From NCBI RefSeq assembly GCF_910591885.1, contig NC_063277.1:12400001-12464000 (forward strand): a stretch of 64,000 nt of DNA, given 5' to 3'. The DNA is from Bombus terrestris. Taxonomy: Eukaryota > Arthropoda > Insecta > Hymenoptera > Apidae. The notes under the pieces are model-generated. The model was given only the letters and a program-made list of their open reading frames with translations. It did no database searches and was not told the DNA's origin. The position numbers and the translations under genes are program-made. Of this stretch, positions 39,001-49,248 are shown piece after piece (positions within the stretch are counted from its first letter, which is position 1; the number at the start of each line of letters is the position of its first letter).

Positions 39001-40402
39001 AAAGGTATAACAAGGAAAATAAAGAAACTAAGGTAAAACTATATGAAATTTGAAGCAGAGAGTATCGTTATGCGAGAATATTCCGCGTTTAAATCGCGCT
39101 TATAAATTTTAAAGGTTTCGCGTATTATTACGGTTGAATAGTTCGCATCGAAACCCCAATTCAAGAAAGGCGTTTATTTATGTTCCTCCGGCCATCCAAT
39201 CTTGCTATGCCGTTTCAAGTTGAATACACGCCAAGTTTTACTGATATTGTCTCTTTTAGGACTTGCTACGCGCTACGGGTGCCATCGTGGTCGACTCATT
39301 ACGCGCTCTAGCCGCTGAGAAGAATTTGATGAAGATCATTTTGATTCAGGCCGACCTTCATGAATTCCAAATTATTGGTAAGATCATCACATTTATCAAA
39401 ATTAAAAGTGAAATGCCAAGTAAACGTATTCTCAATGGAATTAAATATTTTTTATTATAAATGTAAGAATATGCAAAAAGAATGATTTCAATGTAAAAAT
39501 ATTATAATTAATCGTTATGAAATTATGTTAAGGACAACATTGAATTGATAATTGTTTTCATTAATCATTATTGTAGATGCGTATGAATAATTGTGTAAAA
39601 AAATAATCTCACGTCTTAAGATAATCCAATTATCTTATATATAAATCTTGAATATAATCTGATATACAAAGTTGAGAATTATATCTGATTGATTATATTT
39701 CATGATTTTGTCAAAAGAAGAAAGATGATTAATCTACTGCATGATCTGTATGATTAATCTACTTGAAATATTTAAATGTCAGATCAGTTTGTAAGTTCTT
39801 GATTCGTCGTTATTTTGCATAACTCTTTCTCCATCTTGCACAATTTTTTCTTCATTTCGTTGATAGCTTTTTCAGCTTCATCGTCATAAAGGGATTTTTG
39901 GAAATCATCTTTTAACAAGCACAGGAAAATAATTAACTAACCAAAATGCTTTCCTAATTTTACAGTAACTTCAATGTTCTACGAAATATCTATATTTCAT
40001 TTTTATCTACTAAAACAAGTTCCGATTGAAATAACCACTCGCAACAGCAAAATATCAACAACAAACTAATAACATGCAAATTTCAACTATCATCTCCCAC
40101 AACGTACAACTTCCTGGGAAATGTATCAACTGAACTAAAATTACCCTTCGCCACAAAACTGTTCCGTCGTATTAATTATTTCTTTTTCATTTCTTTTCCT
40201 TCTCGTAGAATGGTACAAACAGACTCGTGCCATAGCAATCGTCGACGAATGGATAGTCGAGTGTATCAGTCAGTACAAACTGATATCGTTCTATCCATAT
40301 CTGCAGGAGTTGTCGCGACAGGACGTTCTCGCGCTTGGTTTTCCGGAATATCTTGTCGAAGAAGAGACTGGCTGGGAGTCTGATAGCACGTGCGATTTGT
40401 AG
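26938..40402 (+). CDS. BRCA1: BRCA1 orthologue, RING-BRCT DNA-repair ubiquitin ligase (7 coding exons)
   Basis: Seen: coding exons 26938-27020, 28413-28627, 32030-35910, 36877-36941, 37748-38570, 39260-39377 and 40209-40402 join to 5379 nt, 1792 residues plus TAG, with every intron GT-AG and all phases matching. Residues 25-63 form a C3HC4 RING (C25, C28, C40, H42, C45, C48, C60, C63). Residues 1561-1650 and about 1667-1770 are tandem BRCT repeats; the stretch from TLKY to KWIVSYQWV closely matches human BRCA1. The middle is charged, Ser/Thr-rich and low in hydrophobics, with basic clusters and many SQ/TQ sites. Human length is 1863. Known for the family: it pairs with BARD1 through the RING to form an E3 ligase, binds phosphoproteins through the BRCTs and directs homologous recombination and checkpoint control in the nucleus. 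The start is the first ATG in the RING frame; ATG follows directly at codon 2. UTRs and a possible non-coding first exon were not determined. Orthology rests on both ends of the protein and on shared intron positions. Confidence 0.97.
28413..28627 (+). CDS. BRCA1: BRCA1 coding exon 2: rest of RING domain
   Basis: The acceptor is a strong pyrimidine tract ending in CAG at 28410-28412 and the donor is GTAAGT at 28628. The first base completes C28; then come C40-x-H42-x2-C45-x2-C48, and C60-P-L-C63. Spacing equals human BRCA1 except that the loop between C48 and C60 is two residues shorter. The isoleucine between the first two zinc cysteines, a residue known to contact the E2 enzyme in human BRCA1, is kept (I27). 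Residues 64-99 form the second dimerisation helix region, ending DSGID, which matches human DTGLE. The exon ends in phase 1. An open frame upstream from 28324 is intron. Confidence 0.96.
31600..31860. repeat. Decayed short array in BRCA1 intron 2
   Basis: AATAAAAATTTTAAAGCATTCT, AATGAAAATTTGAAACGTTCT, AGTGTAAACTTAAAAGTGTT and AATACAAATTTCAAACATTCC recur at irregular spacing of about 35-75 bp just before exon 3. Age and period are uncertain. Confidence 0.4.
32030..35910 (+). CDS. BRCA1: BRCA1 giant central exon 3 (3881 bp)
   Basis: Codes residues 100-1393 in one open frame. The acceptor is CTTTTTCAG at 32021-32029; two bases complete codon 100 from exon 2, so the phases fit without another exon, though a small extra exon in the 3.4-kb intron cannot be excluded. 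The donor is AAG|GTTGGT, weaker than the others. The protein is mostly disordered and hydrophilic. Visible elements: FGKEMRTRKKKLK at 363-375; RTRKRK, a likely nuclear signal; KLGKTFKRRRKRIPFLYLG at 704-722, the most ordered-looking central motif; MTKRKR and DEEWNAIVHNWVDE near 1045-1070; SQ/TQ sites of the ATM/ATR type; and a short amphipathic helix at about 1340-1365. It takes the place of the human exon 7-13 region, including the 3.4-kb human exon 11. Confidence 0.95.
36877..36941 (+). CDS. BRCA1: BRCA1 coding exon 4 (65 bp, acidic linker)
   Basis: The acceptor is AAATATCCAG and the donor GTAAGT at 36942. It codes residues 1394-1414 plus two bases of 1415: an acidic stretch (HSGEEDDIVEN) followed by TPNTKTKK. 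Entry phase 0 and exit phase 2 match exons 3 and 5, which is the main support for this small exon. It has no recognisable domain and links the central region to the BRCT part. Confidence 0.85.
37093..37330. repeat. Diverged 148-bp duplication in BRCA1 intron 4
   Basis: GTTGGAACGAAGATGAAGAACTTTCCATTGAAGC at 37093 is repeated at 37241 as GTTGGAACGAGGGTCAAGAGACTTTCATCGAAGC. The period is close to the 149-bp array at 51892, but the sequences are unrelated. Confidence 0.55.
37748..38570 (+). CDS. BRCA1: BRCA1 coding exon 5: BRCT1 and start of BRCT2
   Basis: The acceptor is TTTCTTCAG and the donor CAG|GTGAGC. Residues 1416-1560 are Asn/Gln/Ser-rich, with loosely repeated segments (ENTVQRTNN, EDVVQIINN, DNIVKSTNN). 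Residues 1561-1650 are BRCT1: S1567-G1568 and K1614 occupy the phosphate-binding positions of human S1655, G1656 and K1702, and W1624 and W1630 match human W1712 and W1718. The position of human R1699 is N1611. The last 25 residues begin BRCT2 (GFCFLCIEPYVNVSIEQYQ, like human GLEICCYGPFTNMPTDQLE). Confidence 0.96.
39260..39377 (+). CDS. BRCA1: BRCA1 coding exon 6: BRCT2 core
   Basis: The acceptor is CTCTTTTAG and the donor GTAAGA. Residues 1690-1728 begin DLLRATGAIVVDSL, which aligns without gaps to human WMVQLCGASVVKEL (helix 1 and strand 2 of BRCT2). The exon ends one base into codon 1729 (phase 1). This is the same codon and phase as the last intron of human BRCA1 when aligned on the conserved E-W that follows. 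Confidence 0.93.
40209..40402 (+). CDS. BRCA1: BRCA1 terminal coding exon 7: end of BRCT2 and stop
   Basis: The acceptor is TTCTCGTAG and the stop is TAG at 40400-40402. Codes E1729-L1792. AIAIVDEWIVECI matches human APVVTREWVLDSV, with the invariant tryptophan of BRCT2 (human W1837), followed by a YPYL segment like human LDTYLI. A tail of about 30 residues, acidic at the end (EYLVEEETGWESDSTCDL), extends past the BRCT fold, longer than I recall for human. No AATAAA occurs near the stop; the first I see is at 41144-41149. Confidence 0.94.
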
Positions 40403-41143
40403 ACATGACATTCAACGGGAGTCCATTGCTTTTAGCATAATTTCATGTTGAGCATTACTCACTTCCACTCATTTCCATGAATTTAAACCCCTTATCAGTG
40501 CCACATCGTTTGAATAATTTTCGTATATTGTACCCATGATTTAGTTTAGAAAATTTGTATATTTTTTCAGTTATTATATATATTTGAAGGAAATAGTCTA
40601 TAACAAAGGGAATATTTGTTTTTGAAACAGATTTTGTTTTCGTAACATTGTTCAAGGGTGAATTAAGTTACCATATATGTGGATTTTTGATGGAGGTGGT
40701 TACGTTTAATGAGCAATACTATTTTTTGTATGTATCTCTGATAGTAATATTTATGGCAGAGTATAAGACTTTTTGTCATAATTTTTACCACTGTGATTAC
40801 ATATATGAATATTTGATCTCCTGACAAGATCAAAATATATCATGGTAACAGTAAGTTTAACAAAGCTATTCTGTTCTCGTTAAATTAATTTAGATTTCCA
40901 CAACAAAACTTTAATTTATCTTTTTCATCGCATCCATCAATGTTCCACACGCTGCGCCGACGAAAACAATCGTAATGTAATTATTAACAAAATTATTTTC
41001 TATATATTACCAGTTGAAAAAATTATCGAAACTTATTAAAAATTTGTTCAATTAGTATGTTAACTTTTGTATTGCATTGATTTCGAACAATTCATTTTAC
41101 CATCAACATACGAATCAGTATTCTAAATTCTGTTTCATACTGC

Positions 41144-41149
41144 AATAAA
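41144..41149 (+). promoter_or_regulatory. Candidate polyadenylation signal for BRCA1
   Basis: The first canonical AATAAA after the stop codon, about 740 bases downstream in AT-rich sequence. Such hexamers are common by chance here, so the assignment is weak; a variant signal nearer the stop could be used. Confidence 0.25.
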
Positions 41150-41276
41150 TACGAAGATCAATTAAAACTAAATAACCAGATCTGGAAATAATCAGTAATA
41201 AGTTCAAGCTTTATCCACAGCAACACGAAAGTATTTAAAATCATATAAGTAAACTATAGATATGTTCTTTTATTTT

Positions 41277-41345
41277 ATTATTATTATTATATATATATAA
41301 ATATATATATGTATATATTATATATATTATTTTATTTTTATATGT
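41277..41345. repeat. (TA)n and (ATT)n low-complexity tract
   Basis: Runs of ATT and TATATA(T) units downstream of BRCA1; no other content. Confidence 0.85.
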
Positions 41346-41349
41346 ATCA

Positions 41350-44300
41350 AAAAGATATTAGCAAAATAACACCAGCTAAGAATAAAATCTAAATTCATAA
41401 GAAGGATAATAAATTCGTGTCTTATCCGCAATACACAATAACAGAAGAGTGCCTCGTAAATCATAATATTTATATTAATATTAATCGTAAATATATTTTT
41501 CTACATACATATATCAAAACAATCACCCAAATATGATCAATTTGAAATAAAATCTACATCTGTACAAAAATAATAATTAGAAATACTAATCTCGCGCTTG
41601 ATTCACGAAACATAGCAATAGAAAAGAGCAATTCCCCGCGAGACATGTTCTTATTTGGATTGTTTTATATTACAACGCGAGCTCGAACATTCGCACTCCT
41701 CAAAGATAGGACAGCGGCTCTCTTCTTAAATATTTACAATATTCGCAAACAATACTTATTATCTTTTCTCGTTTCACCAATCAGCGAACGATCGATATAA
41801 CTGATTTTTTAAAGCATCTTCAACGCGACGCACAACAACTTCATATGGTCTCAGCAATATATCTCTTCTTTCTAAATACCAAACGACACGCATAAATATC
41901 CAAGTAGAATCAAAAGAAAGCGCACCCATAAGAAAATAACTATTAAAAATGATAAATTCACGCTTCATCCACCAAACACAACGACACGAAAGAACCCTAT
42001 AAATCAGACCAATGTAATAGCGTAAATATATTCCTTCTTTCTGTTCACATCCCCTCATAATGCTCATAGTCAGCAAACCTGAATGCTGTGCGTTGAAATT
42101 TTGTAATTACGTGAAACACATAAGATGTATCTAGTTGCGAATACACAGCCCTGTTTAGGGTGAGGCATGTGATGGTGCTTGGAACGTGCAATATCATGAT
42201 CATGGGTGGATTTAGGTGCTGCGTGTTACGAAGAGCATTCAGGCCACTCACGTATTCACAGATACAGACAAAGAATATTGATTTGCCCAGGACCACCTGT
42301 AGGCAACTCTCGTCTAGTATTTCTCACGTATACACACACATAGACACGCGGGTACACCATGTCAGTGGTTATGAATCTAGCCCAATTGCCAGCAACCAAG
42401 GAGAAATAATCACTGTGTCCGTTATGCTCTCTATTTCGATGCACTCTAACTGCACAGAAGGATAATCGTTGCGATCGATAGTCGTTTGTATTTTCTATTT
42501 CTTCTTCTTTCCTGGTTTTCTATGTTTATTCCCCATACTTTTTGTACTTCTTTTGGTCGTTAATTATTCATTGCGTTTCACGTTTATAGATAGAATATAC
42601 CCTGATATATAGATAGAAAATACCCTGAATTTTTCAATTCTTATGCTGGTTCATAAATATTGGCACATTTACTGATTTTATACAAAACGCAATAATAGGT
42701 GTGAGCTATCAAAGGAACTGTTAATCGACGAAAATTATATAGTACAAATGTCCAGGATAGATGGTAAAATTTTGTAAAAATCTCGTGCGCAACTTGCAGA
42801 AAAATAACGAGATCGCGCACCATAAATATGAATTTAGTTCACAGCAATTCTTGGGACGCATATATTAATTTAAGAAGATTTATAATGGAAGAAATTTTCT
42901 TTTTTTATTTTTTACTTTTCCCTGAGGGTTTTATTCTCTACGCTTGCCAGTGGCGGTGTAGCTAAACCACCGTGTTGAGTGTTATAACGCGATGCAGCGA
43001 GCACCAGAACAATCGCTATTTTTCAGAAATAGAATTTTAGCCTTATCCATGTGCCAGAACTCAGGTGGTACGAGAGTAATTTTACGGGTTTGGAATACCC
43101 TGTACTTTTAACTTGCACACGCCACTTCTTCGCTCAATAGCCGAGACACTGTTATAAATCTTGGAGTTTCCAGACGGCCATGCGACGGCCAAGCTAACAG
43201 TTCCCGCGACAATAACTCGTACCCTCTGGAATATTCCGCAGGGATTGTACATTTCACCACCTCGATGCATACCTCCATACAAGCTATACAGCACAGAGAT
43301 CTCCCTTCCAAAGGCACAAAGTACAATGGAGCGAAGGGTACGAGACATAAGAAACACCGAAAGCACGCATTTTCGGCAGAATTTGCAAACATATTTTGGC
43401 AAAGTCAAGTTTACACGTCGTGAAACCATTCAAGCATTGTAATCATCACGTCGCTATCTTTACACTCATACACACACATACGCACACCTATTTTGAGAGA
43501 AAATACGTTCAAAAATCAGAATGAATCGATTGTAATCAATCTGTCTCCTGCAGTTGTGCATCGCGAGGGTGAACACAATTGGTTATACCTTTCGCTCGAT
43601 TTTACAAATTGGATGAAACATATGAATAATATGCGTATTGGGTTGGGAAGTTCGTTCCGATTTACATTTCGATTTATAGTTATTTGAGTTCTATGAGAGT
43701 CATTTTGTTGTACAATCTTTCTCTATCTTTCACGCAACTTGAATATTTCATCCTTCCAAAACCTTTGAGGTTTTTCAGCGAAGAACTTTTCAGTATGGTC
43801 TTTTATGTTGATTAAATTCCTTAAAAATCTGAACGAACTTTGCGGCAAGCCGAGAAAAGCTCGTGCGACATTCCGCAATGACGTATGTAAGGTTAAATAT
43901 GTGATAATCGATTTCTTGATAAGTTCATGATCATCATCGATCTGTAACCATGACGACCTAGATTAGTCCATGATATATAGGTGCTTGTTCTAATTCTAAC
44001 AATACGACGTTAACTAAGTTAATATTTTGCCGAGGTGCTTTTTGTAAGTTTAGTCTTTAAGCTTCTGTTTTTATGGTAAAAAGAACCTATGTGCATAATT
44101 TTGTTTAAGACGCATCGGTACGGTATCGAACAAACTGAAATTATTAATTTTATCTGTTTAAACGTGTTATGTGAACTTTTAAGAGTAATAAAGATTTATA
44201 TATTGTTTAGATTTTTCACCCTTGTATATAACATTTTGTTTCACATTTTTTGAAAGTATTTCAAGAGTTTCCAGTTAACTGTTCAGTTAATGGTTGTTCA

Positions 44301-47155
44301 GGAACTTTGTAAAGAATGCTGGCAACGTTTCTTGTTACGTTTTTGATGTCAGAATAGTAAGTAATACAGTATGAACATTTCTTATGCAAAGTGTTTTTTC
44401 TTTTTTTTTTTTATCTTGGTGGTATTTACATAAACTCTTTAGTTTTAAGAGACTTCCATTAGTTTTGGATTACTTGCGCTATATTCTATGCTGTACACAC
44501 TACGCCTTTGCTTAAAGGACACAACTTCTTTAAAGAAAATAGAAGAAATAAAAAGTATTTTGTAATAATACGTCTGTTATTTTATATTCTATGAAATAAG
44601 AATAAACAATTGTTTTAAATAACATGTTTGTTTCTTTATACTGTATGAAATAGAAAATATTCCAAGAATTAAATCAAAGTATTCCTTGCACGTGTTTACT
44701 ACCACATACTGTCTGCTCTTCGAGTATCTATGGTTCATAAATTTGATTTCCTCGCAAGAAAGGTTATAACGTAAATGATAGAAAAATGGATCTTCTCTTA
44801 CCACGTGTTGCTTTCTTATGTTAAAAAAGAGTCTAAGGAAGAGTACGTTACCGTTAAAATACACGTTCTTCCCATGGCAAGAATAACTGAAATGTACTTT
44901 TCTGCACGATATTCGATCATACCTTTCGTTTATCTCTTTTTCTAAGAATAAAAAATTCTCTCAGAAATTTAGGAACGTCTATTCTAGAAATTCTAGAATT
45001 TCAAACGTATATAAAGCGAATTTAAAATGTGTATAAATTGAATATTCTCCGGTATTAATAAAATTGTATTTTACTTAATCGCATTTAGTACAGAGGCTGT
45101 GCAATAGAAATCCTGTTATTACGATTCATTTTTATCGAGCAAGCTATTGAAAATGAATCGATGAAAGAGTCTACGTGCATCTGCATATTTTAGATTATCT
45201 CGAAATAATTTTATATGTCCGAGTTTTCGAATGTTAATAGCATTCACTAACGCAGTAAAAATCGAATCTCATTTCGTACAGTGACATGCAGTTGTACTTT
45301 CAGATTGCAAGCTTCTGCGAACTTCTTTCGATTACTCGAACGTTTAGAATTCTCAGTATCGTCCGTTATGTTATCCTACTGGAATATTAATGATCGTTTC
45401 GTACGAAGCCTGCTCAATATCGCCATAATGTTGCTCGAAATGGTTGTCGAATTATTCACCGAATGGAAGGCAGCTATTCTACCATCGTAGTACGGAATAC
45501 GATGAATGTTTGCGAATCACTCGCGATTGTGCATAGTATTGGATGTCCCTATTGTACGGCGTACCGTGTACACGAGTACAGTATGCACGAATCAAGTCTA
45601 TTTATATTCTAAAGAGTACAATCTTGATACTGTACAAAGTGTCAACAGTTACGTCTTTTAAAACGCCAAGTTACAGAGTTGCGAAGGAAACTCTATTGAC
45701 ATCTTCCTCGTCCCTCATTTCACAACTCGTGACTATGTAAGTTTAGTACTAAATTAACTTTAATAACGTAAATACGTTAGTAAAATCAGTGATATAATTA
45801 ATATTTGTACTAGAAGTTTCTATAAGAACGTGCAAATTTGATGTCGTATTTTATGTCAGTGAATTCAAAGACAACAGTTAATTTTTAATCATAACTTGAC
45901 CTTTAATCATCAATAACTTGGAAACTATGAACAGTCAGACATACAAATCTTCGTACATCTTATGAGAAAGCCATTTTTATTTAAATGAAACATATAAGAT
46001 CGTGTAGCATTTATTTCTTAACTGTAATAGATCATTGTTACTAATGATTGAAAGATATAGATTGCAATTTGATTTCCGAGTTTAATTTCTTTCCATTATT
46101 ATGAAATTTCTAAGTAGAAGAAGGTTTAATCACCGAGAAGTGTTCTAAAGTTGGGATATAGAAGTTTCTGATATTGTAGCTGATATTGTAGCTTAACAGT
46201 CCGTATTCGAAAGAATGAATTGCTAGAATGCGAAAAAATTGTATTTTCAAGTCCGGTATATAGTTGAAAAATAGACTTGTAGAAAATTGAGAGGAGATTC
46301 GTATCATGGAAGAATCAAGTCACGTAGAAGGTATCCCAGAATGAGATCATACATACACCACAAACTTTATCTACGATAGAAGGCTATAAATATACGTACA
46401 AGTTGACCATACATACCAACATACCATAATATTCCTGAAAACTATATCCAATCTTATAACTTTTGTTCGTCGTTCCTTCTCACATCATTCGTCCTTCTCC
46501 TCTATATTTCATAACCAAGTATTATTTGTATCAGTAATTATTAGCGTATTAGTAATAGTAAGTATTAGTAGACAATAAGCATTAAATTTATAATTTTAAG
46601 TTTCACACTACAACCTCGTTTTGTGTTACGAATTGGTTGTAGAATTATTTCTGAACATTATCCTCTGTTAAAATGTTCAAAAATTTTTACACAACGAATA
46701 ATCTAAATTTCACACTTTGAATTCTTCTATTTATTGTAATAAATAACACATCACTCCTGGATAACTAACTTTTTCACCTATGATTAAAATACAAAAACAT
46801 CCAACATCCACACATCTAACATCTTTTTACACCCTACAAAAATTACACGATAATAACTACAGTACTTTCTCCAATAACAAAGTTTATATGATAAAAGCTA
46901 TAAACTCCTCTTAATTGGCTTAATGCTTCTTTAAATTACGATTAAAATACCGAAACGTCCAAATTCTACGCGTGTCTCTTACAATTCTCTCTTACACAAA
47001 CCACAGCTCCTTATATGACACAACGATAGCTGCCATCTTCTCCGATAATAAGTATTCTCCCCGAAACATCGTAATAATCCTTTCAACGATTAAGACATCA
47101 ATCGACGATCGGAACCTCACACTTATAATTTCCTTTTCTATGCTACAACCGCGCT
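41350..47155. other. Non-coding stretch downstream of BRCA1
   Basis: Several chance frames (41774-42465, 43082-43442, 45281-45490) overlap each other on both strands and show no family. The 42.9-43.4 kb part is somewhat GC-rich. Confidence 0.5.
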
Positions 47156-47159
47156 TTCA

Positions 47160-47570
47160 CCTGTGACCAGGTTCCTTCGACGACAACAGTCGAGTGATAT
47201 GCATCAACGAGTGGACGGATCGGTCTGACGCGCGACGTGCCAATTCTACTTGATCGACGCGTGTCACAATGCGGTCATTTGGGGATGGAAAATGGTCGCG
47301 CACTTAATTTGATCGCAATCAGCAGAATGAAACGATAATCAGGAATTAATGGCAGACGAAATACCGCGCGACCAGGTCAGTTAAACCGCGTTAAAACAAG
47401 GCAACGACCGGACTGTCGAAGCGGAGAAAATACGCTTGCGTATGCGAATGGGAAACGGGAGCAATTAACTGCCGAGTGCGAAATCGTGTAAGCGATTCTT
47501 GAATAAATAACCAGCTGAGGCTTCGAGGCCAGTAGATCCTAAGGGGGTACGTTCGGGGAAAATAAGGGAT
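47160..47570. other. CpG-rich non-coding island
   Basis: Dense CG dinucleotides (GACGCGCGACGTGCC, ACCGCGCGACCAGGTCAG) in AT-rich surroundings with stops in all frames I checked. Its lack of repeats and high complexity suggest a conserved regulatory element or an unannotated promoter. Confidence 0.4.
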
Positions 47571-49167
47571 TCGTTAGTAGCGTGGGTAGCGAATTCAATG
47601 AAATGAATCTTTTAATCTGATGGCTGACTAGCGACACTGTGTCTTTGGAATTAACACGTGTAGTGTCGCTTAATGACTTTGGCGATCGTATCTGTCTTTG
47701 CACAGAACGTACAGGCAAACGTTGAAGATGACTGACGAATACGTTTACCTTAAAGCTACGGTATAGTGAGTAATAATAAAAAGTTTGAAAAATTGTTACT
47801 TGTGTATGTATATGAAATACGAATATTAGTAACTTTTGTATTGGACATTTTTTATCAACTTGCTAATATTATTGAACTTAATTATCAAGTGATTATAGTA
47901 AATGGTAAAACTGATTAAGAATTTAACTGCATCATGTCTTTTTCAGAAAACCATTAAATATTGTGTTTCTATCATTAATAACCAATAAGAAAGAAACATC
48001 CTTCTCGCAGACTAATAGATATTTTAGTATATCCGTTATTTTAATATATTTTTTATAACCCTATTTCCGTTTTTTCATAATGTTGCATCGCACAGTATTT
48101 CGTTACTTTACTGTTAATGAGGTTAAGAGCAAGAGACATGCTAGCGATAAGACTTTCGAACAGAAATGTGAAATTGAAATTATGGTAGAGAAAAATGAAA
48201 ATGTGTACGTGTCCTGTAAAAATCTAGAGTCTCTGTAGTCTCCCAAAAATCCTCAGAAAGGAAAAAGAAACTGGTGGAAATGAAATAAGTGGCTTACTGA
48301 GATTGTTAAATCAATTTCGAGCTGATTTATAGTTTTACAATCGTTCACTCTTCGACATAGTTCTACTGTTCGTCACCTACCAACACGTTCGTCTAACTTA
48401 CGGCTATCGGTCCTTGTGCCCGAGAAATCGGTTGTAAATTACTATTGAACGAGATTACAGTTAACAGAGACCCATTCTGCTCATCATGGCGTCGAGTCTC
48501 CTCGTTTCGTGGAACAGGTCGTGTTTCCTTTCAACGGATTACAATTACGTGTGCTGAATCGGAAAGATTGAAGCTGGTCGTTCGTGCACCTTCTTTCTCG
48601 TTGTGCTAACGACTGTGTAATAGTTTCGAAATAGATGGCTGGAATTCGAGAAACGACTACGAACAAAGAATGTAGTTTTTGGGGGGAAGTAGTTAGAAAG
48701 AGCGATAACGAGGATAGAGAGATGATTTGTGACGCGAAGATCATTTCGGATGAATCATTGAGTGATCAATGACGTCGTTATTTAAGAGTTATATTAATGA
48801 TGAGTTATTGTACTGTAGGAATTTTGTTTATGATTATTTGGGTCTGTTTGCAATTGGGAAACAAACTTCCACTTTTGTCGGTTTTCTAATTTCGCTATAT
48901 TATAATTATACACGTAATTGATCATTTCTCAAGAAACAAATGGCTTAAATTAAAAAAACATATAAATCGTCATCGCTTTCCGTACTTTTCATTTTATTGC
49001 GCGCTTTCCAACATTTTCAAAACGTTGGTCGTCGTAATAATTTCGTCGGCTTTCACATAACTTTCAACGACTTGAAATAAATTGTTCAATTTATCAGTTA
49101 TTTTTAAAAGACCCACGTCCCTGAAACGAACAGGTTGTTTTCGTTTCCGGTTATGTCATAATAAAAT
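47571..49167. other. Non-coding stretch
   Basis: A minus frame at 48484-48744 has no recognisable features; otherwise AT-rich unique sequence. Confidence 0.5.
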
Positions 49168-49248
49168 CCACTCTGTTTAATCACGAGTTGACATTAAAAT
49201 CAGAAAATCAGCAACAGTGTGCTTGTCGTGTTTCTCTCCTGTGATCCA
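49168..49248. repeat. Ancient dispersed repeat, copy 2
   Basis: TTTAATCACGAGTTG, ACATTAAAATCAGAAAATCAGCAACA, GTCGTGTTTCTCTCCTGTGATCCA: the partner of the segment at 25960-26032, in the same orientation, about 23 kb away. Outside this block no similarity is seen. Confidence 0.5.

Noticed and set aside
44980..45002. Heat-shock-element-like TTCTAGAAATTCTAGAATTTC
   Set aside because: The GAA/TTC units are spaced by one base instead of two, and no gene follows.
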